Shown: positions 1 through 7,719 of the stretch, in pieces
Position numbering within the stretch: the first letter of the stretch is position 1
Layout of the letters: the number at the start of each line of letters is the position of its first letter
Assembly: GCF_024519465.1 (NCBI RefSeq)
Contig: NZ_JALJRW010000014.1
Coordinates: forward strand, 1-64,000
Length of the DNA stretch: 64,000 nt
DNA from: Stenotrophomonas sp. Ste86
GTDB taxonomy: Bacteria > Pseudomonadota > Gammaproteobacteria > Xanthomonadales > Xanthomonadaceae
Direction: 5' to 3'
The notes under the pieces: model-generated
Told to the model about the DNA's origin: nothing
The model's input: the letters and a program-made list of their open reading frames with translations, nothing else
Database searches by the model: none
Translations under genes and position numbers: made by a program

Positions 1-56
1 TCGCGTACGCCATCCATGGCGTACGACGGTCCCGCGAACCCACACACCCCCGCCCC
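1..56 (-). repeat. Composite hairpin element, copy 1 (cut by window edge)
   Basis: Positions 4-25 form a perfect palindrome, CGTACGCCAT and its complement around CC. Three bases (ACG) follow, and then a C-rich arm starting GTCCCG at 29. This order (palindrome, 3 nt, GTCCCG arm) recurs at 243-348, 40801-40907 and 39965-40157. Read on the minus strand, the sequence leaving the window begins CGA, which fits the GAGC box that follows the palindrome in the other copies. The partner arm lies outside the window. Confidence 0.55.
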
Positions 57-102
57 AGACAGTGGGCCGGTGGCCATGGGCATAACCCAACCAGAACCAA
101 AC

Positions 103-146
103 CCACCACCAAAACCACCACCAAAACCACCACCAAAACCACCACC
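103..146. repeat. 12-bp microsatellite (CCACCACCAAAA)n
   Basis: About 3.7 exact copies of a 12-bp unit (AAAACCACCACC) lie in non-coding DNA beyond the pstS terminator. The unit length is a multiple of three, but no credible gene crosses it, so it is scored as a non-coding tandem repeat. Confidence 0.8.
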
Positions 147-242
147 AACCCGATCACTGACGCTGTAGCGGTCGCATTCCTACAGACATGACTCGCATGG
201 GAGAGCGCGTTTGCTCCTCGGTGAGGGCCGGGAAACTGTCGG

Positions 243-348
243 GGGCGGGTGGGGGTGGGTAGCCGGGGCCCTCCATCGCATGGATGCGATGGTGGAGCTT
301 ACAAGGACGTACTTGCAGCGTGCCCCGGCTACCCACCCCCACCCGCCC
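243..348 (+). repeat. Composite hairpin element, copy 2 (complete)
   Basis: A 27-nt G-rich arm (243-269) is perfectly complementary to a C-rich arm (322-348). Inside, after CCT, lies the apical palindrome 273-292 (CCATCGCAT, GG, ATGCGATGG). It is followed by a 29-nt spacer (293-321) carrying GGAGCTTACA and ending GCAGCGT just before the second arm. The same plan and the same boxes are seen at 40801-40907, so this is a family and not a chance hairpin. It lies downstream of pstS, beyond the terminator. Confidence 0.75.
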
Positions 349-381
349 AGCCTCCGGAGCCAACACAGCACAGCGCTTTTC

Positions 382-421
382 GCTCTGCTCTGCTCTGCTC
401 TGCTTTGCCTTGCTCTGCGCT
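382..421. repeat. Pentanucleotide repeat (GCTCT)n
   Basis: Eight pentamers in register: four perfect GCTCT units, then GCTTT, GCCTT, GCTCT and GCGCT. The array lies just downstream of the pstS terminator, outside any gene I can support. Together with 1-348 it fills the gene-free 445 bp left of the terminator; I see no gene there. Confidence 0.8.
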
Positions 422-445
422 TCCCGCTTCAAAAAAAACAAACAC

Positions 446-480
446 AAAAAGAAAAGGCGCGGATCTTGCGATCCGCGCCC
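446..480 (-). terminator. Rho-independent terminator of pstS
   Basis: A 10-bp perfect stem (456-465 with 470-479), a 4-nt loop and then an interrupted U-run on the minus strand. It ends the pstS transcript, so any pst genes further left would need read-through or their own promoter. Confidence 0.8.
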
Positions 481-574
481 GGCGGCGGCAGGGGAGAGAG
501 GTCCTGCCGCCGCCATTGCTCCGTTGTTGCCTCCGACGCGTACCGACCAATACTCGGTACCTGAGCGGGGAAAC

Positions 575-1594
575 TCAGTACTTCAGGTTCTGCGACCAGT
601 AGGTCTCGATCTGCTTGACCAGGGCGTCCGGCAGCGGCACGTAGTCCAGCTGCTTGGCCTGGGCATCGCCGTTCTTGTAGATCCAGCGGAAGAACTCCTG
701 CGTGGCCTTGGCGTTGGCCACGTTCTTGGGCTGCTTGCGCACCAGGATGAAGTTGGTGGCGGTGATCGGCCACGCTTCGGCGCCCGGGGCGTTGGTCATG
801 ACCAGGTAGAAGTCCTTCGAACTGGCCCAGTCGGCGCTGGCGGCCGCCGCGGCAAACGAGGTGTCGCTCGGCAGCACGACCTTGCCCGAGGCGTTCTTCA
901 TCGCCGCGTAGGACATCTTGTTCTGCAGCGCGTAGGACAGTTCGACGTAGCCGATGCCGCCCTTGATCTGCTTCACGTAGGCGGCCACGCCTTCGTTGCC
1001 CTTGCCACCGATGCCGACCGGCCACTGCACCGAGGTGCCTTCACCGACCTTGCTCTTCCACTCCGGGTTGACCTTGGAGAGGTAGTTGACGAAGTTGAAG
1101 GTGGTGCCCGAACCGTCCGAGCGGTGCACGACGGTGATCTTGCCGTCGGACAGCTTGACGCCCGGGTTGAGCGCGGCGATGGCCGGGTCGTTCCAGGTCT
1201 TGATCTTGCCCAGGAAGATGTTGGCCAGCGTCGGGCCGTCCAGCTTCAGTGCGCCCGGGGCGATACCGGCCACGTTGATCACCGGCACCACGCCGCCGAT
1301 CACCGAGGGGAACTGTGCCAGGCCTGCGGCGGCCAGTTCTTCCGGCTTCAGCGGGGCGTCGGAGGAACCGAAGTCAACCGTGGCCGCCTTGATCTGCGCG
1401 ATGCCACCGCCGGAACCGATCGACTGGTAGTTGACCTTCTTGCCGGTGGCGACACTGTAGTCGGCCGACCACTTGGACATGACCGGGTAGATGAACGAGG
1501 CGCCCGCGCCGGTCACATCGGCGGCGTTGGCGGCGAACACGGACGACGCGGCGAGGACGGCAACGGCGGCGCGCGACTTGAAGGCGTGGATCAC
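575..1594 (-). CDS. pstS: Phosphate ABC transporter, periplasmic phosphate-binding protein PstS
   Basis: Periplasmic phosphate-binding subunit of the high-affinity PstSCAB importer. The 339-aa product has a Sec signal peptide (about residues 1-24, ending ANA), then the PstS hallmark GAGASFIYPVMSKW, and later HRSDGSGTT, part of the phosphate-binding loop. Length and full-length similarity fit the E. coli-type family. The gene stands alone, with a terminator right behind it, and pstCAB are not in the window. A phosphate-selective porin gene lies about 1.1 kb upstream on the same strand, so the two probably form a phosphate-starvation cluster. A weak Pho-box-like direct repeat (1650-1667) lies in the 5' region. 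Confidence 0.96.
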   Translation of the reverse strand: MIHAFKSRAAVAVLAASSVFAANAADVTGAGASFIYPVMSKWSADYSVATGKKVNYQSIGSGGGIAQIKAATVDFGSSDAPLKPEELAAAGLAQFPSVIGGVVPVINVAGIAPGALKLDGPTLANIFLGKIKTWNDPAIAALNPGVKLSDGKITVVHRSDGSGTTFNFVNYLSKVNPEWKSKVGEGTSVQWPVGIGGKGNEGVAAYVKQIKGGIGYVELSYALQNKMSYAAMKNASGKVVLPSDTSFAAAAASADWASSKDFYLVMTNAPGAEAWPITATNFILVRKQPKNVANAKATQEFFRWIYKNGDAQAKQLDYVPLPDALVKQIETYWSQNLKY

Positions 1595-1649
1595 GGGGTG
1601 GCTCCTGGGATGGATGACGGTGCGGGGTGTCCCGCCCGGCGCTCATTCC

Positions 1650-1667
1650 ATAACCATTCGATGACAG
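1650..1667 (-). promoter_or_regulatory. Possible Pho box upstream of pstS
   Basis: On the minus strand CTGTCAT is followed after 4 nt by TGGTTAT, the 7-4-7 direct-repeat layout of PhoB boxes. The first half is a perfect consensus match; the second half matches 5 of 7. It lies 56 nt before the pstS start. Inference only. Confidence 0.35.
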
Positions 1668-1717
1668 CCCAGCGACTGTCATATGACCGCCTCGTGACAT
1701 GCCTCATGGGACGCCCG

Positions 1718-2494
1718 TCACAAGGGGCGCAGCGGCTCCGGAACCCCGTACTGGCGGCCGTCATAGCGCAGCACATGGCGCTCGCCCTCTAACGGCGTGG
1801 CCTGGTCGCGGCATTCCTCGCCGTCCATCCAGCTGCGCGTGGTGACCCGGCGTTCGCGCAGGACCAGGTCGGCCAGCCCGTGCTTGCCCTTCGGGCCAAC
1901 GGCAACCGTGCGTGACACCTCGGTCGATTCACCGGCGCAGCGGGTGTCCCACTCGGCCTGGAAACGGCGCAGCACCATTGGTGGGCCGAGCGCGCGCAGC
2001 GTGCCTGCCTGCATTGCCAGCAGCTGCAACTGTTCCTCGCTGAAGGGGTTGGGGCCGGAGCCATTGCGCCGCTGCACGCGCAGGCCGAAGGCGAGCGTGC
2101 CCGGCGCAAGCTGATAGCGCGCGGTATCCAGCTGCATGCCGTCGAAGAAGATCGCATCGCTGTCCAGCGCACCGGGCAACACCTTCCACGCGCGTGGTGC
2201 GAGGGTGTCGCTGTCGATCATCAGGATGTCCACGTCGCCCTCGCGGGCGTCGTGGTCGCCGCCATCGCGCCAGACCGGCGTGGCCAGCAGGGTCAGTTCG
2301 GGGCGTGCCGGCCAGCGACGGCAGACGCTGCCGGCGGTGTCGCGGGTGTAGCCGGGGCGATCGGGCAGCACGTTGTCCGCCCGCACCACGTACGCCTCTT
2401 CCGCGGCCGCCTGGGCGTCGTGGCAGTCCTGCGCATGGGCGGGCAGGGCGGTGCCGCCGACGGCGGCCAGCAGCAGCGACAGGGCGATACGCAT
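1718..2494 (-). CDS. Secreted hypothetical protein, 258 aa
   Basis: No family recognised. The protein starts MRIALSLLLAAVGG and has a signal peptide cleaved near AHA-QD, so it should be periplasmic. Several cysteines are spread through it (near the mature N-terminus and in RCAG and EECR), which suggests disulfides. The ATG at 2494 was preferred because the upstream frame runs through a REP-type hairpin. It lies between pstS and the phosphate porin on the same strand, but with more than 100 bp on each side and a REP pair plus terminator upstream, so it is probably its own transcript. A role in phosphate physiology is only a guess from position. Confidence 0.75.
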   Translation of the reverse strand: MRIALSLLLAAVGGTALPAHAQDCHDAQAAAEEAYVVRADNVLPDRPGYTRDTAGSVCRRWPARPELTLLATPVWRDGGDHDAREGDVDILMIDSDTLAPRAWKVLPGALDSDAIFFDGMQLDTARYQLAPGTLAFGLRVQRRNGSGPNPFSEEQLQLLAMQAGTLRALGPPMVLRRFQAEWDTRCAGESTEVSRTVAVGPKGKHGLADLVLRERRVTTRSWMDGEECRDQATPLEGERHVLRYDGRQYGVPEPLRPL

Positions 2495-2548
2495 CGGGTT
2501 CCATCCATGGGAAAAGGGCGCCCAGCATACCCGCGCACCCTGAGGGGG

Positions 2549-2618
2549 GTAGAGCCACCCCATGGGTGGCTGCGCGCGGTGCCTGAGCGGAGCGCAGCCA
2601 CCCATGAGGGGGCTCTAC
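2549..2618. repeat. REP (SMAG-like) inverted pair
   Basis: GTAGAGCCACCCC... starting at 2549 is mirrored by ...GGGGCTCTAC ending at 2618, each half also a small hairpin. This is the head-to-head dimer form typical of bacterial REP elements, lying between convergently unrelated 3' and 5' ends. Confidence 0.75.
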
Positions 2619-2632
2619 CGGTGCCGGGCACG

Positions 2633-2660
2633 AAAAAAGGGCGCAGCCCAAGCTGCGCCC
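2633..2660 (-). terminator. Terminator of the phosphate porin gene
   Basis: Minus strand: stem GGGCGCAG / CTGCGCCC (2639-2646 with 2653-2660), 6-nt loop, then six Ts. It lies 28 nt after the porin stop codon. Confidence 0.9.
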
Positions 2661-2687
2661 TCCTTGTCATACGGTTGCCGCAATCGC

Positions 2688-3899
2688 TTACCAGAAGAAC
2701 TGCAGGCGCGCTTCCAGGATGTTCGGGTCGTCGTTGACGAACGTGCGGGTGGCGGAGCTGTACTTCTTGCTGTCCACCATCACGTAGTTCAGCGCGAACT
2801 TGGTGTTGGAGCGCCAGTAGTAGTTCACGCCCACGGTCCAGATATCCATCTTGCCGCCGAGCACGCCATCGACGATCGGCGGGCGACCGGCAACCGGGTT
2901 GGCGGCCAGGTTGCCGTCATTGAGGTCCATGTGGTCGTAGCGCGCGCCCAGCTGCCACATGCCCGAGGCCGGCTCGTCCGGCAGGCCGGTGGTCGGCACG
3001 CCGCCCTTGTAGCCCCAGCTTTCGCCGGTGATGTTCCACAAGCCGCTGACGTAATAGCCATCGCTGGTGTAGTTGTCGTGCGAGTAGCGCTTGGCCTTGC
3101 TGTTGTAATACTCGGCCTGGGCCTTGAACGGGCCGCCGATGTACATCGCTTCGGCGCCCATCGTGCTCACGCGGTCGGTGTCGACCAGGTTGCCGCTGTC
3201 GACCAGGCGCGCGGTGGCCAGGTCGGCGTTGGGACGGGCGCGCACGCGCAGGGTGTCAGCGTCGGTGTCGTACTCGACGTAGCTCAGGCCGAAATGCAGG
3301 ACCTGGCCCTTCTCGTTGATCGGTGCCCAGGTGCCACGCGCGCCGTAGCCGCTGCCGTGGGCCAGATTGCGGGTCAGCTCGCGGCCGAAGGCGCTGGCGG
3401 TGACCGACCAGTTGTTGTCGCCGATGCTGTAGGCGCCACCGAGGCGGCGGGCCACCGCGTAGGTGTTGGTGACCGCAGCCTTGGAGATGAAGTCGTTGTT
3501 CTTGGTGCTGGACAGTTCTTCCAGGCTGTTGGGCTGCTTGAACTGGCCGAACTGAACGAAGTGGTTGGCGTTGCCGGCCAGCTTGTATTTCAGGTTGGTG
3601 TCCAGGAACTTGTCGGCCTTGGCGTCATAGCCCACCACCCACTCGATGTTGCCCGGGCCCTTGCCCTTGAGCACCAGCTCGGCGCGGCGCAGCTCGAATT
3701 CGCTGTTCTTGCCGTTGCCGGCGTCGCCGCCGTTGAGGTCGGTCAGGTCGTTGTCGAACCAGTTGCCGTCGGCCTGGACCAGGCCTTCGAAGGTGATCTC
3801 CGAGCCGCCGATCACATCGATGGCCACTTCGGCGTGTGCGGCCGGGACGAACAGCGCAGCCGCAACGGCCGCAGTCAGGAGTTGGCGATGCAGTTTCAT
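2688..3899 (-). CDS. oprP: Phosphate-selective porin (OprO/OprP family)
   Basis: Outer-membrane trimeric beta-barrel that passes phosphate or polyphosphate. The 403-aa product has a signal peptide (residues 1-23, ending AHA) and a barrel rich in alternating aromatic strands. It ends in Phe-Trp (LQFFW), the C-terminal aromatic signature used by the BAM machinery. Similarity to the OprO/P family (Phosphate-selective porin) runs over the whole length. A strong terminator follows. The 5' region holds an 18-bp motif twice (3951 and 4047), each beginning with a PhoB-like CTGYCAT on the minus strand. OprO versus OprP cannot be decided by eye. Confidence 0.88.
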   Translation of the reverse strand: MKLHRQLLTAAVAAALFVPAAHAEVAIDVIGGSEITFEGLVQADGNWFDNDLTDLNGGDAGNGKNSEFELRRAELVLKGKGPGNIEWVVGYDAKADKFLDTNLKYKLAGNANHFVQFGQFKQPNSLEELSSTKNNDFISKAAVTNTYAVARRLGGAYSIGDNNWSVTASAFGRELTRNLAHGSGYGARGTWAPINEKGQVLHFGLSYVEYDTDADTLRVRARPNADLATARLVDSGNLVDTDRVSTMGAEAMYIGGPFKAQAEYYNSKAKRYSHDNYTSDGYYVSGLWNITGESWGYKGGVPTTGLPDEPASGMWQLGARYDHMDLNDGNLAANPVAGRPPIVDGVLGGKMDIWTVGVNYYWRSNTKFALNYVMVDSKKYSSATRTFVNDDPNILEARLQFFW

Positions 3900-3950
3900 G
3901 GAGAGCCTTGCAGGCAGGTGGGAAGATGCTGCGCAGGCTAATTAGTGAAG

Positions 3951-3968
3951 ATTGCGTAAATATGACAG
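3951..3968 (-). promoter_or_regulatory. Repeated 18-bp motif upstream of porin, copy A
   Basis: Minus strand CTGTCATATTTACGCAAT. It matches copy B at 4047-4064 at 15 of 18 positions, and all three differences are transitions. The leading CTGTCAT equals a Pho half-site. Both copies lie in the 178-bp gap between oprP and nth. Confidence 0.45.
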
Positions 3969-4046
3969 TTTCGGACAAACCGACGACCGGCCGGGGCCCG
4001 GCCACGTCTGGGCCTGCCATTGATGACCGACGCAGATGACGGCGGG

Positions 4047-4064
4047 GTTGCGTGAATATGGCAG
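4047..4064 (-). promoter_or_regulatory. Repeated 18-bp motif upstream of porin, copy B
   Basis: Minus strand CTGCCATATTCACGCAAC, 96 bp from copy A. It could be a second activator site or a promoter duplication. It also falls just downstream of the nth stop codon. Confidence 0.4.
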
Positions 4065-4077
4065 TCGCGACCGCGGC

Positions 4078-4767
4078 TCAGGCGGCGGTCTTCTGCTTGA
4101 ACCGGCACAGGTCGCGGATCACGCATTGCGGGCAGTCCGGTTTGCGCGCCTTGCACACGTAGCGGCCGTGAAGGATCAGCCAATGGTGTGCATCGCGCAG
4201 GAACTCGGTCGGTATCACCTTGACCAGCAGGTCCTCGACCGCGCGCACATCCTTGCCCGGGGCCAGCCCGGTGCGGTTGGACACGCGGAAGATGTGGGTG
4301 TCCACCGCCATCACCGGTTCGCCGAAGGCAGTATTGAGCACGACGTTGGCGGTCTTGCGGCCGACGCCGGGCAGCGCTTCGAGCGCGGCGCGGTCGCGTG
4401 GTACCTCGCCGCCATGCTGCTGTACCAGCAGCGCGCAGGCGGCGATCACGTTCTTGGCCTTGGCGTTGTACAGGCCGATGGTGGCGATGTACTTCTTCAG
4501 GCCGTCCTCGCCCAGGTCGAGAATCGCCTGCGGCGTGTTGGCCACCGGGAACAGTTTGCGGGTGGCCTTGTTGACGCCCACGTCGGTGGCCTGCGCAGAC
4601 AGCGTCACTGCGACCAGCAGTTCGAACGGCGAGCTGTACTCGAGCTCGGTCTTCGGGTGCGGATTGAGCTCGCGCAGACGCGTGAACATTTCAGTCACGT
4701 CGGTGCGGGGCATGCGCGCGCTGCGCGGCGCAGGCTTGGCCGGCGCGGGTTTTTTCACGGAACTCAT
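4078..4767 (-). CDS. nth: Endonuclease III
   Basis: DNA glycosylase/AP lyase that removes oxidised pyrimidines in base-excision repair. The 229 aa contain the helix-hairpin-helix LPGVGRKTA with catalytic Lys138, the catalytic Asp156 in MAVDTHIFR, and a C-terminal [4Fe-4S] loop with exact C-X6-C-X2-C-X5-C spacing (Cys205, 212, 215, 221). The N-terminus carries about 20 extra Lys/Pro/Ala-rich residues compared with E. coli Nth. The start codon overlaps the stop of the upstream small gene, and that gene follows the crotonase gene by 3 bp, so the three are one operon. Confidence 0.97.
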   Translation of the reverse strand: MSSVKKPAPAKPAPRSARMPRTDVTEMFTRLRELNPHPKTELEYSSPFELLVAVTLSAQATDVGVNKATRKLFPVANTPQAILDLGEDGLKKYIATIGLYNAKAKNVIAACALLVQQHGGEVPRDRAALEALPGVGRKTANVVLNTAFGEPVMAVDTHIFRVSNRTGLAPGKDVRAVEDLLVKVIPTEFLRDAHHWLILHGRYVCKARKPDCPQCVIRDLCRFKQKTAA

Positions 4768-5129
4768 CAGGCGGTTTTTCCGGAGGCCTTGGCTTTGGCG
4801 CGCGCCAGAATCGCGGCGGCGGCGGGCGGCAGGGCGGGTTTCAATGCGGGGGTGGGCGCGGGGGGCGCGCGCCGCGCGTCACGTTCGGCGGCGCGACGCG
4901 CCAGCCGCTGGCTGCGATGGCGGTAGCGCGCGCGCGCGGCCCAGGCGCGTTGCAGTTGTTGCTGGGTCTGCAGCAGGCGCGCAGGCAACTCGGGGTGTCC
5001 GGGCAGCAGGTCGGCGTCACCGTGCTGCGGAACGTAGTCCATCAGCCCGGCGTCGAGCGCGGCGTCGAGGTCGCCATCGAGCACCAGTTGCAGCAGGCGC
5101 GCGGGCAGGGTGGGATCGGCGTGCGGCAT
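4767..5129 (-). CDS. Small hypothetical protein in the nth operon, 120 aa
   Basis: No family recognised. Residues 1-50 are acidic and leucine-rich, the middle (55-90) is an Arg/Gln/Ala-rich helix that may be coiled coil, and the end is an Ala/Pro/Lys tail. There is no signal peptide or membrane segment, so it is likely cytoplasmic. It is real by context: 3 bp after the crotonase gene and overlapping the nth start, the tight packing of a translationally coupled operon. Its composition is biased, and antisense frames in this GC-rich DNA also look open, so context is the main support. Confidence 0.7.
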   Translation of the reverse strand: MPHADPTLPARLLQLVLDGDLDAALDAGLMDYVPQHGDADLLPGHPELPARLLQTQQQLQRAWAARARYRHRSQRLARRAAERDARRAPPAPTPALKPALPPAAAAILARAKAKASGKTA

Positions 5130-5132
5130 GGT

Positions 5133-5930
5133 TCAGCGGTTCTGGAACACCGGCGGGCGCCGGGCAAGGAACGCCGAGGTGCCTTCGCGCATGTCTTCGG
5201 TGGCGAACATCAAACCAAACTGCACGCTCTCGTATTCGAGCCCTTCGCCCAGCGCGCATTCGCCGCCGACGTGGATCGCGTCAAGAATGCCGCGCAGCGC
5301 CAGCGGCGCGGCCGTGGCCAATTGCGACGCCACTGCGTCCACGCGCGCGTCCAGTGCCTCCACGCCGACCACTTCATTGACGATGCCCAACTGCAGGGCG
5401 CGCGCGGCGTTGATCGGGCTGCCCAGCAGGCACAGTTCCAGCGCGGCGGCGCGGCCGCACAGGCGCAGCAGGCGCTGGCTGCCGCCGAAGCCGGGAATCA
5501 GCCCCAGATTGATCTCCGGCTGGCCCACCTTGGCGGTTTCGACGGCGATGCGCAGGTGGCAGGCCATGGCCAGTTCCAGGCCCCCGCCCAGCGCAAAACC
5601 GTTGATCCGGGCGATCACCGGCTTGGGCATGCGCTCGATGCGGCGCATCAATTGTTGGCCCAGCAAGGAGAAGTCACGTCCCTGAACCGGGCTCAGTCCG
5701 TTCATTTCGGCGATGTCGGCACCGGCCACGAAGGCCTTCGGGCCGGCGCCGGTCAGCACCACCACGCGCACTTCGGGGTCGGCGGCGGCAGCGGCGAATG
5801 CGGCGTCCAGGCCTTGCAGCGTGGCCCGATCGAGGGCATTGAGCTTGTCCGGCCGGTTTACCGTCACGGTGCGGACGGCGCCGGCATCGGCAACGTGGAC
5901 AGGATCGGGGGCGATGGGGGTGTCGGCCAC
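5133..5930 (-). CDS. Enoyl-CoA hydratase/isomerase (crotonase) family protein
   Basis: Crotonase-fold enzyme, probably hydrating trans-2-enoyl-CoA in fatty-acid or amino-acid breakdown. In 265 aa the CoA-binding loop (FVAGADI) and oxyanion-hole region (ALGGGLELAM) are intact. Both catalytic glutamates of classical hydratases are present: Glu119 in GGGLEL and Glu139 in VGQPEINLG. A real hydratase is therefore more likely than an isomerase-only paralog. It is the first gene of an apparent operon with a small unknown gene and nth. The substrate cannot be told from sequence. Confidence 0.9.
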   Translation of the reverse strand: MADTPIAPDPVHVADAGAVRTVTVNRPDKLNALDRATLQGLDAAFAAAAADPEVRVVVLTGAGPKAFVAGADIAEMNGLSPVQGRDFSLLGQQLMRRIERMPKPVIARINGFALGGGLELAMACHLRIAVETAKVGQPEINLGLIPGFGGSQRLLRLCGRAAALELCLLGSPINAARALQLGIVNEVVGVEALDARVDAVASQLATAAPLALRGILDAIHVGGECALGEGLEYESVQFGLMFATEDMREGTSAFLARRPPVFQNR

Positions 5931-6098
5931 GGCGGGGCTCCTGAAAAACGTTAAAAAAAAGTGATGTTGAACTCTTGAAACGAAGTCAGGTCAGAGCCTG
6001 CGTCGTTAGTGGCGAATCAACGTTGCGGCGGCTATCCTAACCCGTCGCCTCAGGGCGGCCCAACGCGTCCTGAGTTACCACCCCTGGAGAAAAGTTTG

Positions 6099-6800
6099 AT
6101 GAAGTTGCGTTCTATCGCGGTCGCCGTCGCGGCCCTGGCCCTGACGGGCAATGCCTTCGCCCAGGACACCTCGTCCGAAAAGGGCAAGCTGAGCTATTAC
6201 TTCGGTTACGACTACGGTAACAACCTGGCTGAACTCACCGCACGCGGCGAGCAGCTGGACATCAACTCGGTGGTGAAGGGCCTGCAGGATGCCTACGCCA
6301 AGAAGCAGCCGTCGATCACGGCCGAGCAGTTGAAGCCCGCCGTCGAAGCCTTCCAGAAGCGCGAGCAGGGCCGTGCCCAGGCCGCCAAGGCCGAGTACGA
6401 GAAGGCTGCCGCCGAGAACAAGACCAAGAGCACCCAGTTCCTGGCCACCAACAAGGCCAAGGCCGGCGTTCAGGCGCTGCCGAGCGGCGTGCAGTACCGC
6501 GTGATCGAAGCCGGCAAGGGCGCCAAGCCGACCCAGGCCAGCACCGTGCAGCTGGAAGTCGCCGGTCCGTATCCGTACGGCACCCGTCCGGCCGATGCCC
6601 GCCCGGCGCAGCAGATTCCGTCGATCAAGGTCAGCGAAGTCGAAATGAAGGCCATGCGCGAAGTGCTGCTGCAGATGCCGGCCGGCTCGAAGTGGGAAGT
6701 CACCCTGCCGCCGGAACAGGCCTACGGTGCCGACCCGCGTACCCCGTTCCCGCCGAACGTGGCCGTGCAGTTCGAAATCAAGCTGATCAGCGTCAAGTAA
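6099..6800 (+). CDS. FKBP-type prolyl isomerase-like periplasmic protein (degenerate FKBP domain)
   Basis: A 233-aa exported protein. It has a signal peptide (1-22, ending AFAQ), an N-terminal helical domain like that of FklB/FkpA/Mip (SYYFGYDYGNNLAEL; long Lys/Glu/Ala helix at about 75-125), and a C-terminal FKBP fold ending MPAGSKWEVTLPPEQAYGAD...FPPNVAVQFEIKL. The middle of the FKBP domain lacks the usual FDSS and G-W proline-binding motifs, so isomerase activity is doubtful and it may act as a chaperone. The ATG at 6099 has the ribosome site GGAGAAA; the longer frame has none. Monocistronic, with a good terminator. Confidence 0.85.
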   Translation: MKLRSIAVAVAALALTGNAFAQDTSSEKGKLSYYFGYDYGNNLAELTARGEQLDINSVVKGLQDAYAKKQPSITAEQLKPAVEAFQKREQGRAQAAKAEYEKAAAENKTKSTQFLATNKAKAGVQALPSGVQYRVIEAGKGAKPTQASTVQLEVAGPYPYGTRPADARPAQQIPSIKVSEVEMKAMREVLLQMPAGSKWEVTLPPEQAYGADPRTPFPPNVAVQFEIKLISVK

Positions 6801-6819
6801 GAACAGCGTTACACCCCAG

Positions 6820-6850
6820 CGCGCCGGTAGTTTCTACCGGCGCGTTTTTG
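6820..6850 (+). terminator. Terminator of the FKBP-like gene
   Basis: An 11-bp perfect stem (6820-6830 with 6834-6844), 3-nt loop, then TTTTT, 20 nt after the stop codon. Confidence 0.92.
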
Positions 6851-6906
6851 TTTCCGGCATAAACGGGTACCGCCGCATCCGCGTCCAATGGCGTTACTGT
6901 TGTCCG

Positions 6907-7719
6907 GTGACTATCTGCGAACATTCCACCCATGCCATACCCACGCCCTGCATCGGTCTGTGCGCACTGGATCGCGCCGGTTACTGCCAGGGCTGCCTGC
7001 GCAGCGTGGATGAAATCACCCGCTGGTCAACCATGAGCCGATACGAACAGAACCACGTCATGCAGCACACGCTGCCGCTGCGCGAGCAGTTGCGGCAGGC
7101 ACTGCGTGGCTCGCCGGTGGAACACGAGCGCCTGCTGCGCGCGCTGCATCCACTCGACCAGCCGCCCACCGGCGATGGCTGGAACCGCAGCGAACTGATC
7201 GACCTGTTGCCGCCCGGCCCGCCGGTCGAGGCGGCGGTACTGGCCGGCATCGTGCCGCGGGCCGGCGGTGCGCAGGTGATCCTCACCCGCCGCACCGAAA
7301 CCCTGCGCCATCACGGCGGGCAGGTCGGTTTTCCCGGTGGGCGCACCGAGCCGGACGATCGCGATGCAGTGGCTGCGGCGCTGCGCGAGAGCCAGGAAGA
7401 AATCGCGCTGCCGCCCGAACAGGTACAGGTGCTGGGTTACCTGGATCCTTTCGTGACCATCACCGGTTACCGGGTGATGCCGGTGGTGGCGGTGATCGAT
7501 CCTGCCTTCGTGGCGGTGCCGCAACCGGAGGAGGTCGCCGACGTATTCGAAGTGCCGCTGGCCTATCTGATGGAGCCGGCCAACCTGCACCAGATCGAGA
7601 TCGAACACCGCGGGCGCATCCGCCACGTCCTGGAATATGGCTGGCCAGGGCAGCGCATCTGGGGTGCCACCGCCGCCATCCTCTACAACCTGCGTCGCCG
7701 CCTGGAGCAGACCCCATGA
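6907..7719 (+). CDS. DUF1289 domain fused to CoA pyrophosphatase-type Nudix hydrolase
   Basis: A 270-aa protein in two parts. Residues 13-50 match DUF1289, a short Cys-rich motif (TPCIGLCALD...GYCQGCLRSVDEITRW). Residues about 65-270 match the NudL/YeaB CoA-diphosphatase group: LTRRTETLRHHGGQVGFPGG, then the Nudix box ending ALRESQEEI. Such enzymes cleave CoA to phosphopantetheine and 3',5'-ADP. The two domains are often separate genes; here a single GTG start at 6907 covers both. An internal ATG at 7033 would remove DUF1289, so real fusion is likely but not proven. The stop overlaps the sulfurtransferase start (ATGA). Confidence 0.85.
   Translation: MTICEHSTHAIPTPCIGLCALDRAGYCQGCLRSVDEITRWSTMSRYEQNHVMQHTLPLREQLRQALRGSPVEHERLLRALHPLDQPPTGDGWNRSELIDLLPPGPPVEAAVLAGIVPRAGGAQVILTRRTETLRHHGGQVGFPGGRTEPDDRDAVAAALRESQEEIALPPEQVQVLGYLDPFVTITGYRVMPVVAVIDPAFVAVPQPEEVADVFEVPLAYLMEPANLHQIEIEHRGRIRHVLEYGWPGQRIWGATAAILYNLRRRLEQTP

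Noticed and set aside
284..1792. A 502-codon plus-strand frame across the pstS region
   Set aside because: It is antisense to pstS, runs through simple repeats and a terminator, and has no family match.
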